Source: Flavobacteriales bacterium
GTDB lineage: Bacteria; Bacteroidota; Bacteroidia; Flavobacteriales_F; PHOS-HE28
Assembly: GCA_016710015.1 (NCBI GenBank)
Contig: JADJLR010000003.1
Span: 62,001-126,000 of the forward strand
DNA length: 64,000 bases
Direction: 5' to 3'
Below are positions 34,370 through 42,989 of this stretch, piece by piece. A program made the position numbers and the translations under genes. Under the pieces are notes generated by a model, which saw only the letters and a program-made list of their open reading frames with translations, ran no database searches and had not been told where the DNA came from. Each line of letters opens with the position of its first letter. Position 1 is the first letter of the stretch.

Positions 34370-35167
34370 ATGATCAGCATGAGTGAACGGATCCGACAGT
34401 TCAGCAGCTACTTGGGGCACTTCGTGAAAGCGCGTACACGTCATGGGGTCCATAGTCCGTTCGTCTACGATCTGATCACCCATGTGCTTCGACCCTCGAC
34501 GAATGCTGCCGAATTCGAACCCATCGAGGCGCTCCGGAACGACCTCTTCGCAAGTGATCAGATCATTCAAGTGAACGACCTTGGGGCGGGTTCCAAGGTC
34601 TTCCACTCGACCGGAAGGTCCGTAGCGGATATTGCCCACACCGCCTTGAAACCGGCGGACCAAGCACGTTTACTGTTTCGATTGGCGCGCTATTTCGATG
34701 CACGCAACGTGTTGGAATTGGGCACGTCCTTCGGGATCACCACATTGTACCTTGCCTTGGGCGCAGAGAATGGCACGGTTTACACCATGGAGGGTTGCCC
34801 ACAGACCATGCGGATCGCGCAGCACCATTTCGATCGATCGGGGCAACCGAACATTGTTCCGGTCCTAGGTGGATTCCGCAAGCACTTGCCAGCAACGTTG
34901 CAGCGCATGGGCCAGTTGGACATGGTCTTCCTAGATGGACATCATGCCAAGGAACCGACCTTGGAGTACTTCGAACTTTGCATGGGAGCGGCGCACCAGA
35001 ACACCATTCTCATCTTCGATGACATCCACTGGAGCCAAGGAATGGAACAAGCATGGGAGGTGGTGAAGGACGACCCGCGCGTGACCGTAACGATCGACCT
35101 GTACCATCTCGGGCTCGCCTTCTTACGCACGGAACAGGCCAAGGAGCATTTCACCCTACGCTATTGA
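34370..35167 (+). CDS. Class I SAM-dependent methyltransferase
   Basis: A 265-residue soluble protein. The SAM-binding fold begins near residue 113 with NVLELGTSFGITTLYLA (motif I), then YTMEGCPQTMRIAQ (acidic residue for the ribose), QLDMVFLDGHHAKEPTLEYFE (motif IV with a conserved DGHH as in the catechol-O-methyltransferase-like group), and LIFDDIHWSQGM. The N-terminal 100 residues include RTRHGVHSPFVYDLI, seen in Bacteroidetes members of this group. Substrate unknown. An internal ATG at 34379 is an alternative start. The cobalamin adenosyltransferase gene begins 6 bases after its stop. Confidence 0.82.
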   Translation: MISMSERIRQFSSYLGHFVKARTRHGVHSPFVYDLITHVLRPSTNAAEFEPIEALRNDLFASDQIIQVNDLGAGSKVFHSTGRSVADIAHTALKPADQARLLFRLARYFDARNVLELGTSFGITTLYLALGAENGTVYTMEGCPQTMRIAQHHFDRSGQPNIVPVLGGFRKHLPATLQRMGQLDMVFLDGHHAKEPTLEYFELCMGAAHQNTILIFDDIHWSQGMEQAWEVVKDDPRVTVTIDLYHLGLAFLRTEQAKEHFTLRY

Positions 35168-35173
35168 ACGACC

Positions 35174-35725
35174 ATGAAGATCTACACGCGCACCGGAGAT
35201 CAAGGCCAGACCAGCTTGTTGGGTGGCCTGCGTGTTTCCAAGGATAGCCTGCGGATCGATGCCTACGGGACGGTGGACGAACTGAACAGTCACCTCGGCC
35301 TGCTCCGCGATCAACTCAACGGTTCACGGGATGCCCTGTTGGTCCCCATTCAGGGATCGCTCTTCAGCCTTGGTTCAAGGCTGGCGAGTGGCACAGAGGA
35401 ACAGGCGGATCGATTCAAGGTCCCGGCGATCACCGCGCAGGACATCACATCCATGGAACAGGCCATGGACCAAATGGACAGCGAATTACCGGAGATGCGC
35501 AACTTCGTACTGCCTGGTGGACACCTCGCGGTATCGCAGGCCCACGTGTGCAGAACGGTCTGTCGCCGAGCAGAACGGTTGGTGGTCACTTTGGCGGCGA
35601 GCGAGGAAGTTCCGGGCATCCTTGTTCAGTACCTCAACCGCCTCAGCGACCTCCTTTTCGTGGTCGCTCGCCACATCGCCAAGGTGGAAGGCGTGGTCGA
35701 AACGCCGTGGAAGCCGCGTGGCTGA
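35174..35725 (+). CDS. Cob(I)yrinic acid a,c-diamide adenosyltransferase (PduO type)
   Basis: A 183-residue ATP:cob(I)alamin adenosyltransferase that makes the upper ligand of coenzyme B12. Diagnostic motifs: KIYTRTGDQGQTSLLGG at the N-terminus (ATP binding), RIDAYGTVDELNSHLG, FVLPGG, AQAHVCRTVCRRAER-type helix (here SQAHVCRTVCRRAER) and YLNRLSDLLFVVAR. Length is typical for the PduO/MMAB family. It is 6 bases downstream of the methyltransferase and probably co-transcribed. B12-dependent enzymes are presumably encoded elsewhere. Confidence 0.93.
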   Translation: MKIYTRTGDQGQTSLLGGLRVSKDSLRIDAYGTVDELNSHLGLLRDQLNGSRDALLVPIQGSLFSLGSRLASGTEEQADRFKVPAITAQDITSMEQAMDQMDSELPEMRNFVLPGGHLAVSQAHVCRTVCRRAERLVVTLAASEEVPGILVQYLNRLSDLLFVVARHIAKVEGVVETPWKPRG

Positions 35726-35775
35726 ACGGATCCCGGATGGTGGATAAGTCTCTGCGCGGGGCACCCTGATCCGGT

Positions 35776-35783
35776 TATATTTG
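35776..35783 (+). promoter_or_regulatory. Bacteroidetes -7 promoter element for the DUF2795 gene
   Basis: TATATTTG, an exact TAnnTTTG match and identical to the tRNA-locus element, ends 34 bases before the ATG at 35818. Confidence 0.55.
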
Positions 35784-35817
35784 CGGCCAATTTCACAGAC
35801 CCTAACAAGGCCGCTCG

Positions 35818-36039
35818 ATGTATTGGACACTGGAACTAGCCTCGTATTTGGAAGACGCACCTTGGCCTGCCACGAAGGATGAGCTGATCGATTTCGCCAT
35901 GCGCACCGGCGCTCCACTGGAAGTAGTGGAGAACCTACAGGGCATTGAGGACGATGAGGAGGTCTTTGAGACCATCGAGGACATCTGGCCGGATTACCCA
36001 TCGAAAGAGGACTTCTTCTTCAACGAGGACGAATACTGA
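35818..36039 (+). CDS. DUF2795 domain-containing small acidic protein
   Basis: A 73-residue acidic protein (MYWTLELASYLEDAPWPATKDEL at its start, ending DYPSKEDFFFNEDEY) matching the DUF2795 family seen throughout Bacteroidota as a short single-domain protein. It has its own promoter element upstream and a strong terminator 20 bases downstream, so it is a monocistronic and probably well-expressed gene. The molecular role is unknown; the helical LASYLEDAPWPATKDELIDFA core is the conserved part. Confidence 0.88.
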   Translation: MYWTLELASYLEDAPWPATKDELIDFAMRTGAPLEVVENLQGIEDDEEVFETIEDIWPDYPSKEDFFFNEDEY

Positions 36040-36059
36040 GCCTTTCCTCGGGTGATCGA

Positions 36060-36100
36060 GCCCCGGATCCGCGCAATGCCCGGATCCGGGGCTTTCGCTT
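36060..36100 (+). terminator. Strong intrinsic terminator after the DUF2795 gene
   Basis: A perfect 12-base stem GCCCCGGATCCG / CGGATCCGGGGC (36060-36071 and 36081-36092) with a 9-base loop, followed by TTTCGCTTT. It separates the DUF2795 gene from secA. Confidence 0.85.
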
Positions 36101-36161
36101 TCCCACCTGACGCGTTGGCAGACCACATACCTCGGCAAGGTCTGTGCTGCCCGCTGCCTGC

Positions 36162-36169
36162 TACCTTTG
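36162..36169 (+). promoter_or_regulatory. Bacteroidetes -7 promoter element for secA
   Basis: TACCTTTG, an exact TAnnTTTG match, lies 107 bases before the secA ATG. It implies a leader of about 100 bases and rules out the longer upstream frame from 36052, which would begin within the terminator. Confidence 0.55.
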
Positions 36170-36276
36170 CAATCCCAAACGGGACCCTATTTGCCGACCG
36201 ACCGAATGCCGCGATCCGCTGGACCGATCCTTCGGAAACATCTGCCACCTGCAATGAGGCCCACTTTAAGCACCAC

Positions 36277-39200
36277 ATGATCGGCTCCTTTTCCAAGGCA
36301 TTCAAGAAAGTATTCGGCGACAAGGCACAGCGGGACCTCAAGGAGGTCACTCCCTTGGTCGACAAGATCAAAGCGGAGTTCGCCAAGCTGGGCGACCTTA
36401 GCCATGACGAATTGCGCCAGCGGACCACAGGCTTGCGCGCACGCATCACCGAGCACACCAAGGAGAACGACGGGAAGGTGGAGACCTTGCGTGCGGAGAT
36501 CGAGGAGGATGCGCACATGGACATCCACGCACGGGAAGAACGTTACCAAGAGATCGACAAGCTGAACGAAGCCAGCGTGAAGCAGATCGAGGAAGTACTC
36601 TTGGAGATCCTGCCCGAAGCTTTTGCTGTGGTGAAGGAAACGGCCCGTCGTTTCAAGGAGAACAGCGAATTGCGCGTACGTGCCACCGAATTGGATCGCG
36701 AGCTGGCTACCAAACGTCCGGATGCCATCCGCATCGAAGGCGATCACGCCATATGGAAGAACACATGGATGGCAGCGGGCAATCCCATCACTTGGGACAT
36801 GGTCCACTACGATGTTCAGCTCATTGGTGGCGTGGCCTTGCACAAAGGGAAGATCGCCGAGATGATGACCGGTGAGGGAAAGACCTTGGTGAGCACGCTA
36901 CCCGTGTTCTTGAACGCGCTTGTGGGTCGTGGTGTACACTTGGTGACGGTGAACGACTACCTGGCCAAGCGTGATGCCGAGTGGATGGGCCCGCTGCATG
37001 AATTCCATGGCCTGCGCGTGGATTGCATCGATAAGCACCAACCGAACAGCCCGGAGCGACGCAACGCCTACTTGGCGGACATCACCTACGGCACCAATAA
37101 CGAATTCGGCTTCGACTACCTGCGCGACAACATGGCCCACGCGCCCTCGGCACTGGTGCAGCGCAAGCACCACTACGCCATCGTTGACGAAGTGGATAGC
37201 GTGCTCGTGGACGATGCACGAACACCACTCATCATCAGTGGTCCCACGCCCAAGGGTGAAGTACACCAATTCGATGAATACAAGCCCCGGGTTGAACGCT
37301 TGTATAGCGCGCAGAAACAACTCATCACCAAATTGCTCAGCGAGGCCAAGGAAAACCTGAAAGGACTGGGTGATGGCACCGCAAGCAAAGAACAGCTTGA
37401 AAAAGGGGGCATGGCACTGTTACGCGCCTATCGTGGCTTGCCGAAGAACAGTGCGCTGATCAAGTTCCTAAGCGAGAACGGGGTCCGGGCACATCTGCTG
37501 AAGACGGAGAATTACTACATGCAGGACCAAAGCAAGGAAATGCATAAAGTGGACGTGGACCTGTATTTCACGATCGATGAGAAGCAGCACGGTATAGAAC
37601 TCACCGAGAAAGGTGTGGACCTGATCAGTGGGGACGTGAACGATCCGGAGTTCTTCATCATGCCCGATGTGGGCGGCAACATCGCGGAGATCGAGAAGAG
37701 CGATGCGGCCAAAGAGGAAAAGGCCAAGCGCAAGGATGAGTTGCTCCGCGATTTCGCGATCAAGAGCGAACGCATCCACACAGTGAACCAGTTGATCCGG
37801 GCGTATTCCCTCTATGAGATGGATGTGGAGTACGTGGTGATGGACGGCAAGGTGAAGATCGTGGACGAGCAGACCGGTCGTATCTTGGAAGGTCGTCGCT
37901 ACAGCGATGGGCTGCACCAAGCGATCGAAAGCAAGGAGAAGGTGAAGGTGGAAGCAAGCACCCAGACCTATGCGACCGTGACGCTACAGAACTACTTCCG
38001 CATGTACCACAAGCTGGCCGGTATGACCGGTACGGCCGAAACGGAAGCCCAAGAATTGTGGGACATCTACAAGTTGGACGTGATGGTGATCCCCACCAAC
38101 CGACCAGTGGTACGGAATGACTCGGAAGACATGGTCTTCAAGACCAAACGCGAGAAATACACGGCGGTCATCGACGAGATCGCGGCGCTGCGCGAGGCGA
38201 AACGTCCCGTACTCGTAGGCACCACCAGTGTGGAGGTGAGCGAATTGATGAGCAAGATGCTCAAGATGCGCAGCATCCCACACAACGTCTTGAACGCCAA
38301 ACAACACCAACGCGAGGCCGAGATCGTTCAACAGGCCGGCTTGCCAGGCACAGTAACGATCGCTACCAACATGGCTGGTCGAGGTACGGACATCAAGCTC
38401 GGACCCGGTGTGAAGGAGGCCGGTGGCTTGGCCATCATCGGTACCGAGAAGCACGAAAGCCGACGGGTGGACCGCCAATTGCGCGGTCGCGCTGGTCGTC
38501 AGGGTGATCCCGGATCCTCGCAGTTCTATGTGTCGTTGGAAGACGACCTGATGCGGTTGTTCAACAGCGAACGCATCGCCAAGTTGATGGACCGCATGGG
38601 TCTGAAGGAAGGCGAAGTGATCCAACACAGCATGGTAACGGCCAGCATCGAGCGGGCGCAGAAGAAAGTGGAGGAGAACAACTTCGGGATCCGGAAACGG
38701 TTGCTGGAGTACGACGATGTGATGAACAGCCAGCGGACGGTGATCTACAAACGTCGTCACCACGCCTTGTTCGGTGAGCGCTTGAAGCTGGACGTGTTGA
38801 ACATGTACTACGAGGTAGGTGCTGTCATCGTGAACACATACCACGACGATGAGGACTTCGATGGATTCCAATTGGAATTGTTCCGCCAATTGAGCACAGA
38901 AAGCCCTGTGGATGTGGAAGAGTTCCGAACGATCAAGGGCGAGGAACTCACCGAGAAGGTATACGAGGCGGCGATGACCTCCTACGAGCGCCACTGCAAA
39001 GTGACTGCGGACCAAGCCATGCCCGTGATCACCGATGTATTCTTGAACCAAGGTCAGCAGTACGAGAACATCGTGGTGCCGATCACCGATGGCATGAAGA
39101 CCATGCAAGTGGTGACCAACTTGCAGAAGACATACAAGAGCCAAGGCAAGGAGTTGATCAGCAGCGTGGAGAAGTACATCACCCTAGCGATCATCGACAA

Positions 39201-39657
39201 TGAATGGAAGGAGCACCTGCGGGAAATGGACGAATTGCGTCGCAGTGTGCAGAACGCTTCCATCGAACAGAAGGACCCGTTGTTGATCTACAAGCTCGAG
39301 AGCTTCAACTTGTTCAAGGCGATGATCGAGCGCATCAACGGCGAGGTGGTCGGTTTCTTGGCAAAGGCCGGCCTACCCAGCGCACAGCCGCAAGTGCAGC
39401 AAGCGCAGGAACCACGTGCCCCTCAACAACGCATGGAGACCAGCCGCACCGAAGTGCCCCAGTTCGCAGGTGCCGGTGGCTCGCAGCAAGCCCCACGACC
39501 CACTGCCGGAGCGGCAGCACCGGGGCGCGGAGCGATGCCACCTCCCCCGCCACGCCCCACTGCCCCCGTGCGCGTAGAGAAGGCACCAGGGCGTAACGAC
39601 CCCTGCCCGTGTGGCAGTGGCAAGAAGTACAAGCAGTGCCACGGGAAGGACGCGTAG
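36277..39657 (+). CDS. secA: Preprotein translocase ATPase SecA
   Basis: A 1126-residue ATPase that pushes unfolded proteins through SecYEG. The start [20 protein letters not shown] is the usual SecA N-terminus. NBD1 has [14 protein letters not shown] (Walker A near residue 199), [14 protein letters not shown] and [22 protein letters not shown]2 has [13 protein letters not shown] and [17 protein letters not shown] family-typical insertion of Bacteroidetes lies in the preprotein cross-linking region. A Pro/Ala/Gln-rich linker precedes the C-terminal zinc SEC-C motif [14 protein letters not shown], the SecB/ribosome contact. A frame upstream to 36052 has no family support. Confidence 0.96.
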   Translation: MIGSFSKAFKKVFGDKAQRDLKEVTPLVDKIKAEFAKLGDLSHDELRQRTTGLRARITEHTKENDGKVETLRAEIEEDAHMDIHAREERYQEIDKLNEASVKQIEEVLLEILPEAFAVVKETARRFKENSELRVRATELDRELATKRPDAIRIEGDHAIWKNTWMAAGNPITWDMVHYDVQLIGGVALHKGKIAEMMTGEGKTLVSTLPVFLNALVGRGVHLVTVNDYLAKRDAEWMGPLHEFHGLRVDCIDKHQPNSPERRNAYLADITYGTNNEFGFDYLRDNMAHAPSALVQRKHHYAIVDEVDSVLVDDARTPLIISGPTPKGEVHQFDEYKPRVERLYSAQKQLITKLLSEAKENLKGLGDGTASKEQLEKGGMALLRAYRGLPKNSALIKFLSENGVRAHLLKTENYYMQDQSKEMHKVDVDLYFTIDEKQHGIELTEKGVDLISGDVNDPEFFIMPDVGGNIAEIEKSDAAKEEKAKRKDELLRDFAIKSERIHTVNQLIRAYSLYEMDVEYVVMDGKVKIVDEQTGRILEGRRYSDGLHQAIESKEKVKVEASTQTYATVTLQNYFRMYHKLAGMTGTAETEAQELWDIYKLDVMVIPTNRPVVRNDSEDMVFKTKREKYTAVIDEIAALREAKRPVLVGTTSVEVSELMSKMLKMRSIPHNVLNAKQHQREAEIVQQAGLPGTVTIATNMAGRGTDIKLGPGVKEAGGLAIIGTEKHESRRVDRQLRGRAGRQGDPGSSQFYVSLEDDLMRLFNSERIAKLMDRMGLKEGEVIQHSMVTASIERAQKKVEENNFGIRKRLLEYDDVMNSQRTVIYKRRHHALFGERLKLDVLNMYYEVGAVIVNTYHDDEDFDGFQLELFRQLSTESPVDVEEFRTIKGEELTEKVYEAAMTSYERHCKVTADQAMPVITDVFLNQGQQYENIVVPITDGMKTMQVVTNLQKTYKSQGKELISSVEKYITLAIIDNEWKEHLREMDELRRSVQNASIEQKDPLLIYKLESFNLFKAMIERINGEVVGFLAKAGLPSAQPQVQQAQEPRAPQQRMETSRTEVPQFAGAGGSQQAPRPTAGAAAPGRGAMPPPPPRPTAPVRVEKAPGRNDPCPCGSGKKYKQCHGKDA

Positions 39658-39768
39658 TGCCTTTAGGGAATGGATCTCGCCTTCGGCTCATCGGCCCGAA
39701 CGTATTCTACCAGGCGCATTCACCACTTCACCAAAGGCAGGTCACCAGACTGTTTCCCAGTTCTTAAG

Positions 39769-39823
39769 CACCAATAAGCAGGGAGCCCCTTCGATCGATC
39801 GAGGGGCTCCCTGCTTATTGGTG
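39769..39823. terminator. Perfect 22-base-pair hairpin between secA and the convergent gene
   Basis: Positions 39769-39790 are the exact reverse complement of 39802-39823, with an 11-base loop that is itself built from CGATCGATCG. The outer end reads CACCAATAAGCAGGGAG on one strand. It lies between two convergent genes and probably terminates both transcripts. Confidence 0.75.
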
Positions 39824-39835
39824 TATTGTTGGGTT

Positions 39836-40573
39836 CTAGAATTGGACCGGAATGCGCATTTGCACGCGGACCGGAACGCCTTTGTCATGGCCTGGTGCCC
39901 AAGGCGAAGTGGACTTGATCACGTCCACTACTTGATCATCGACCTCTGCATCCTTGCCCTCGATCACTTTAACATCGGTGAGGTCGCCGTTCTTCTCGAC
40001 GACGAAACTGGTCATCACTTTTCCCGTCACTGGCTTACCATCGGACTTGGTCACCCGGGATCGAATGGTACTGACGAAGACCTTCTCGCCACCCGGATAC
40101 TCAGGCATCGTTTCGGCGCGGGTGTAGAGGATATTCTCTAAGGGAGACGGGTCGTAGATCTTCTCGGCCAAGGCACCGCCCCACACATCGAAGCGTTCCC
40201 AGATACCACTCTTATTCCCCATCACGTATGCCCCTCTGCTCTCCACCTTCCCATTGGGGTGATAGAACACAAAAGCCCCTTCTTCCACCGTTAGCTGTTC
40301 ATCTCTGAAGTGCCCTTCGGCCTTCAGCTTATCATCCATGGTGAAGATCTTACCAACGTAGAGTCCCTCCTCCATACCTGCCGCCTGCAAATAATAGGTA
40401 GCGTGTTTCTTCACCGTTGGCTCGAGCACCTCGCTCAAGTAGATCCGTTGCTGTTCGGGTTCTTTGGCCACTGCATTCAGCACAAGGCAAGCGAACAAGA
40501 ACAAGAGTCCGATATGGGTGGTTGAATAGCGCACGTCGTGGTGGGATTTGAATGGTCGATCCTTCCTACGCAA
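39836..40573 (-). CDS. Exported protein with MORN-like repeat and TonB C-terminal domain
   Basis: A 245-residue protein with a hydrophobic export signal (IGLLFLFACLVLNAVA). A MORN/toxin-antitoxin-like repeat region follows: FVFYHPNGKVESRGAYVMGNKSG. Then EYPGGEKVFVSTI leads into a TonB C-terminal-like domain: SFVVEKNGDLTDVKVIEGKD and PVRVQMRIPVQF. Such proteins are common periplasmic or outer-membrane associated proteins in Bacteroidota; specific role unknown. A GTG at 40534 just before the signal peptide is a plausible alternative start that would remove 13 residues. It converges with secA. Confidence 0.75.
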   Translation of the reverse strand: MRRKDRPFKSHHDVRYSTTHIGLLFLFACLVLNAVAKEPEQQRIYLSEVLEPTVKKHATYYLQAAGMEEGLYVGKIFTMDDKLKAEGHFRDEQLTVEEGAFVFYHPNGKVESRGAYVMGNKSGIWERFDVWGGALAEKIYDPSPLENILYTRAETMPEYPGGEKVFVSTIRSRVTKSDGKPVTGKVMTSFVVEKNGDLTDVKVIEGKDAEVDDQVVDVIKSTSPWAPGHDKGVPVRVQMRIPVQF

Positions 40574-40599
40574 TGCACTTCCGGAAGGTTACCGACCCG

Positions 40600-42138
40600 T
40601 CAACCCGCCCACCCCTCACGGTCCAAACTTCTGTACTGGATGGCTTCGGCCAAATGCTCGGTGCGGATGTCCGGACTACCGGCCAGGTCAGCGATCGTAC
40701 GCGCGACCTTCAGAATGCGATCGTAGGCCCTAGCACTGAGGCCGAGGCGATCCATGGCCTTCTCCAACAGGGCCTTCCCCGTGTCATCGATCCTGCAGAT
40801 CTCCCGCAATTCCTTGCTACCCATCTGGGCGTTGCAATGGATCATCTTGCCCGCGTAGCGCTGCTCCTGCACCTTTCGGGCGGCGATCACGCGTTCGCGC
40901 ATATCGGCACTTTTCTCACAGGTCCTTTCCGCGCTCAACTCACTGAACGGGACCGGGGTCACTTCGATGTGGATATCGATCCGGTCCAACAACGGACCAC
41001 TCACCTTGTTCAGGTATTTCTGCACCACGCCGGGTCCGCAAACGCAGTCCTTGTCCGGGTGGTTGTAATAGCCGCAAGGGCACGGGTTCATCGCAGCAAC
41101 AAGCATGAAACTCGCGGGATACTCCACGGTGAACTTCGCTCTACTGATGGTGATCACACGGTCCTCCAAGGGTTGGCGAAGTACCTCAAGGACCTGCCGC
41201 TTGAATTCAGGCAGCTCGTCCAAGAAGAGCACACCGTTGTGCGCAAGGCTGATCTCGCCCGGTTGGGGAAAGGAACCGCCACCGACGAGCGCTACATCGC
41301 TGATGGTGTGATGGGGCGATCGGTACGGACGGACACTCAACAAACTGTCCTCCTTCCGCAACTTACCGGATACGCTGTGGATCTTGGTGGTCTCCAAGGC
41401 CTCTTCGATGTTCAGTGGTGGCAGGATCGTGGGCAACCTTTTGGCCAACATGGTCTTACCAGAGCCGGGCGGCCCGATCAGGATCAGGTTGTGGCCACCT
41501 GCGGCCGCGATCTCGAAGGCGCGTTTGATGTTCTCTTGGCCCTTGACATCGGCGATATCCACCGGGTAGGAGCGACTGCTGTTGGCGAACTCGGCCTCCA
41601 CGTCCACCACGGTCGGCTGGATCTCGGATCGCCCGTGCAGAAGGTCCACCACTTCGGTAAGGTGCTCCACCCCATAGACCTTGAGACCGGTCACGATGCC
41701 GGCTTCGCGTGCGTTCGCAGCAGGCAGGATGATCCCTTGGAATCCTTGCTTCTTCGCTTCCAACGCGATCGGCAACGCTCCTTTGATCGGTCGGACACCA
41801 CCGTCCAGTGAAAGTTCACCCATCACCAAGTGCGACTCCAAGAGTTCGGCCGGAGCTTGGTCGGTTGCCGCTAACAACCCCACGGCCAAGGGAAGATCGT
41901 ACGCCGTGCCTTCCTTCCGGATATCTGCGGGTGCCAGATTTATGGTGACACCTTTTCCGCGTGGTGCGTAGAGTCCATTGTTGCGCAAGGCCGCATCCAT
42001 GCGCTGCTGACTTTCCTTCACCGCGCTATCCGGCAGGCCAACGAGTTGGAAGAAGGCACCGTTCTCCACATTCACCTCGGCGGTAACTATGGTGGCGTTG
42101 ATGCCGAAGACCGCGCAGCCGTACACCTTGACGAGCAT
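40600..42138 (-). CDS. comM: YifB family Mg chelatase-like AAA ATPase (ComM)
   Basis: A 512-residue AAA+ ATPase. The N-terminal domain (MLVKVYGCAVFGINATIV, VGLPDSAVKESQQRM) has the Lon-protease-S5-like fold of the family. The ATPase core shows GPPGSGKTMLAKRLP and FLDELPEFKRQVLEVLRQPLEDR. A cysteine cluster NPCPCGYYNHPDKDCVCGP follows, and the C-terminal Mg_chelatase_C helix contains LSARAYDRILKVARTIADL. ComM-type helicases promote branch migration during natural transformation in Gram-negatives; here the role is inferred from homology. A longer frame to 42228 adds 30 residues of no family character, so 42138 is preferred. Confidence 0.92.
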   Translation of the reverse strand: MLVKVYGCAVFGINATIVTAEVNVENGAFFQLVGLPDSAVKESQQRMDAALRNNGLYAPRGKGVTINLAPADIRKEGTAYDLPLAVGLLAATDQAPAELLESHLVMGELSLDGGVRPIKGALPIALEAKKQGFQGIILPAANAREAGIVTGLKVYGVEHLTEVVDLLHGRSEIQPTVVDVEAEFANSSRSYPVDIADVKGQENIKRAFEIAAAGGHNLILIGPPGSGKTMLAKRLPTILPPLNIEEALETTKIHSVSGKLRKEDSLLSVRPYRSPHHTISDVALVGGGSFPQPGEISLAHNGVLFLDELPEFKRQVLEVLRQPLEDRVITISRAKFTVEYPASFMLVAAMNPCPCGYYNHPDKDCVCGPGVVQKYLNKVSGPLLDRIDIHIEVTPVPFSELSAERTCEKSADMRERVIAARKVQEQRYAGKMIHCNAQMGSKELREICRIDDTGKALLEKAMDRLGLSARAYDRILKVARTIADLAGSPDIRTEHLAEAIQYRSLDREGWAG

Positions 42139-42145
42139 GGGGTTA

Positions 42146-42288
42146 GTTGATGGTTGGTCGTTGTTCGTTCTTCGCCGCTTCCATGATCCGATCTCGATCC
42201 AACGACCTGGTGCCCATCCATCCCGCATTCATTTGTACGCGCTCGCTGAGAAAGGACCGAGCAATGAACAACTGAGAACGATCAACCA
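42146..42288. repeat. Loose inverted repeat of the gttgatggttggtcgttgttc type
   Basis: The plus strand at 42146-42174 (GTTGATGGTTGGTCGTTGTT start) resembles the reverse complement of 42259-42288 (GGTTGATCGTTCTCAGTTG on the minus strand). It is a low-complexity GTTG-rich element of the kind often seen between Bacteroidetes genes, in the 201-base gap between gmhA and comM. The match is imperfect. Confidence 0.35.
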
Positions 42289-42339
42289 TTTCAAAACCGC
42301 GCAACATGAATTTGGAACGCACCAAAGTACGCCAACGCA

Positions 42340-42939
42340 TCAGTACGTCTCCACACGCTTCGGCTCCGCCAGATCGCGCTCGATGTGATCGATGAAGGCA
42401 TGAATGACCTTGATGTGTACCTCCTGGATCCGATCGGCATAGCCATCGTGCGGCACGCGCACTTCCACGGTGCTGAGATCCGCCAGTTGGCCGCCATCCT
42501 TCCCCGTGAGTCCGATCACATGCATGTGCTTCTCGCGGGCCATTTCAGCGGCGCGTAACACGTTGGGACTGTTGCCGCTGGTGCTGATGGCAAGCAAAAC
42601 ATCGCCTTCCCGCCCATGGGCCTGCACAAATCGAGCGAACACTTGATCGAATCCGTGATCGTTGCCCACGCAGGTCAGGTGGCTGGGGTCACTGATGCTG
42701 ATGGCAGCGATCGGGTCGCGGTCATCCCGGAAACGACCCGTGAGCTCTTCGGCGAAATGCATGGCATCGCACATGCTACCGCCATTCCCACAACTGATGA
42801 TCTTGGCCCCTTGCTTCAGGCAATAACTCATGAAGGCTGCGGCCTGCTCCACCGCTACGATATTGGCCGGATCGGCGAGGAAGCGTTCAAGTACCTCTGC
42901 GGCTTCGGTGAAGTGCGAATGGATGCGATCTGTGCTCAT
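42340..42939 (-). CDS. gmhA: D-sedoheptulose-7-phosphate isomerase (SIS domain)
   Basis: A 199-residue SIS-fold isomerase making D-glycero-D-manno-heptose 7-phosphate for LPS inner core. Signature motifs: [23 protein letters not shown] with the zinc-binding His/Glu, [44 protein letters not shown] and [14 protein letters not shown]. Start at [10 protein letters not shown]; an in-frame ATG 54 bases upstream lies in the spacer after dsbD. It follows dsbD by 50 bases on the same strand. Confidence 0.92.
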   Translation of the reverse strand: MSTDRIHSHFTEAAEVLERFLADPANIVAVEQAAAFMSYCLKQGAKIISCGNGGSMCDAMHFAEELTGRFRDDRDPIAAISISDPSHLTCVGNDHGFDQVFARFVQAHGREGDVLLAISTSGNSPNVLRAAEMAREKHMHVIGLTGKDGGQLADLSTVEVRVPHDGYADRIQEVHIKVIHAFIDHIERDLAEPKRVETY

Positions 42940-42989
42940 GGCCACCTGCGAAGATCGCAGATACGACGATACGCCGGACCAGAACCGCG

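Noticed and set aside
37984..39144. Long open frame on the minus strand inside secA
   Set aside because: It is antisense to a certain gene; its residue pattern (many His/Val/Leu) is the typical mirror of GC-rich coding sequence.
42143..42340. Small minus-strand frame between gmhA and comM
   Set aside because: It runs through a GTTG-rich repeat; composition is explained by the repeat rather than by a gene.
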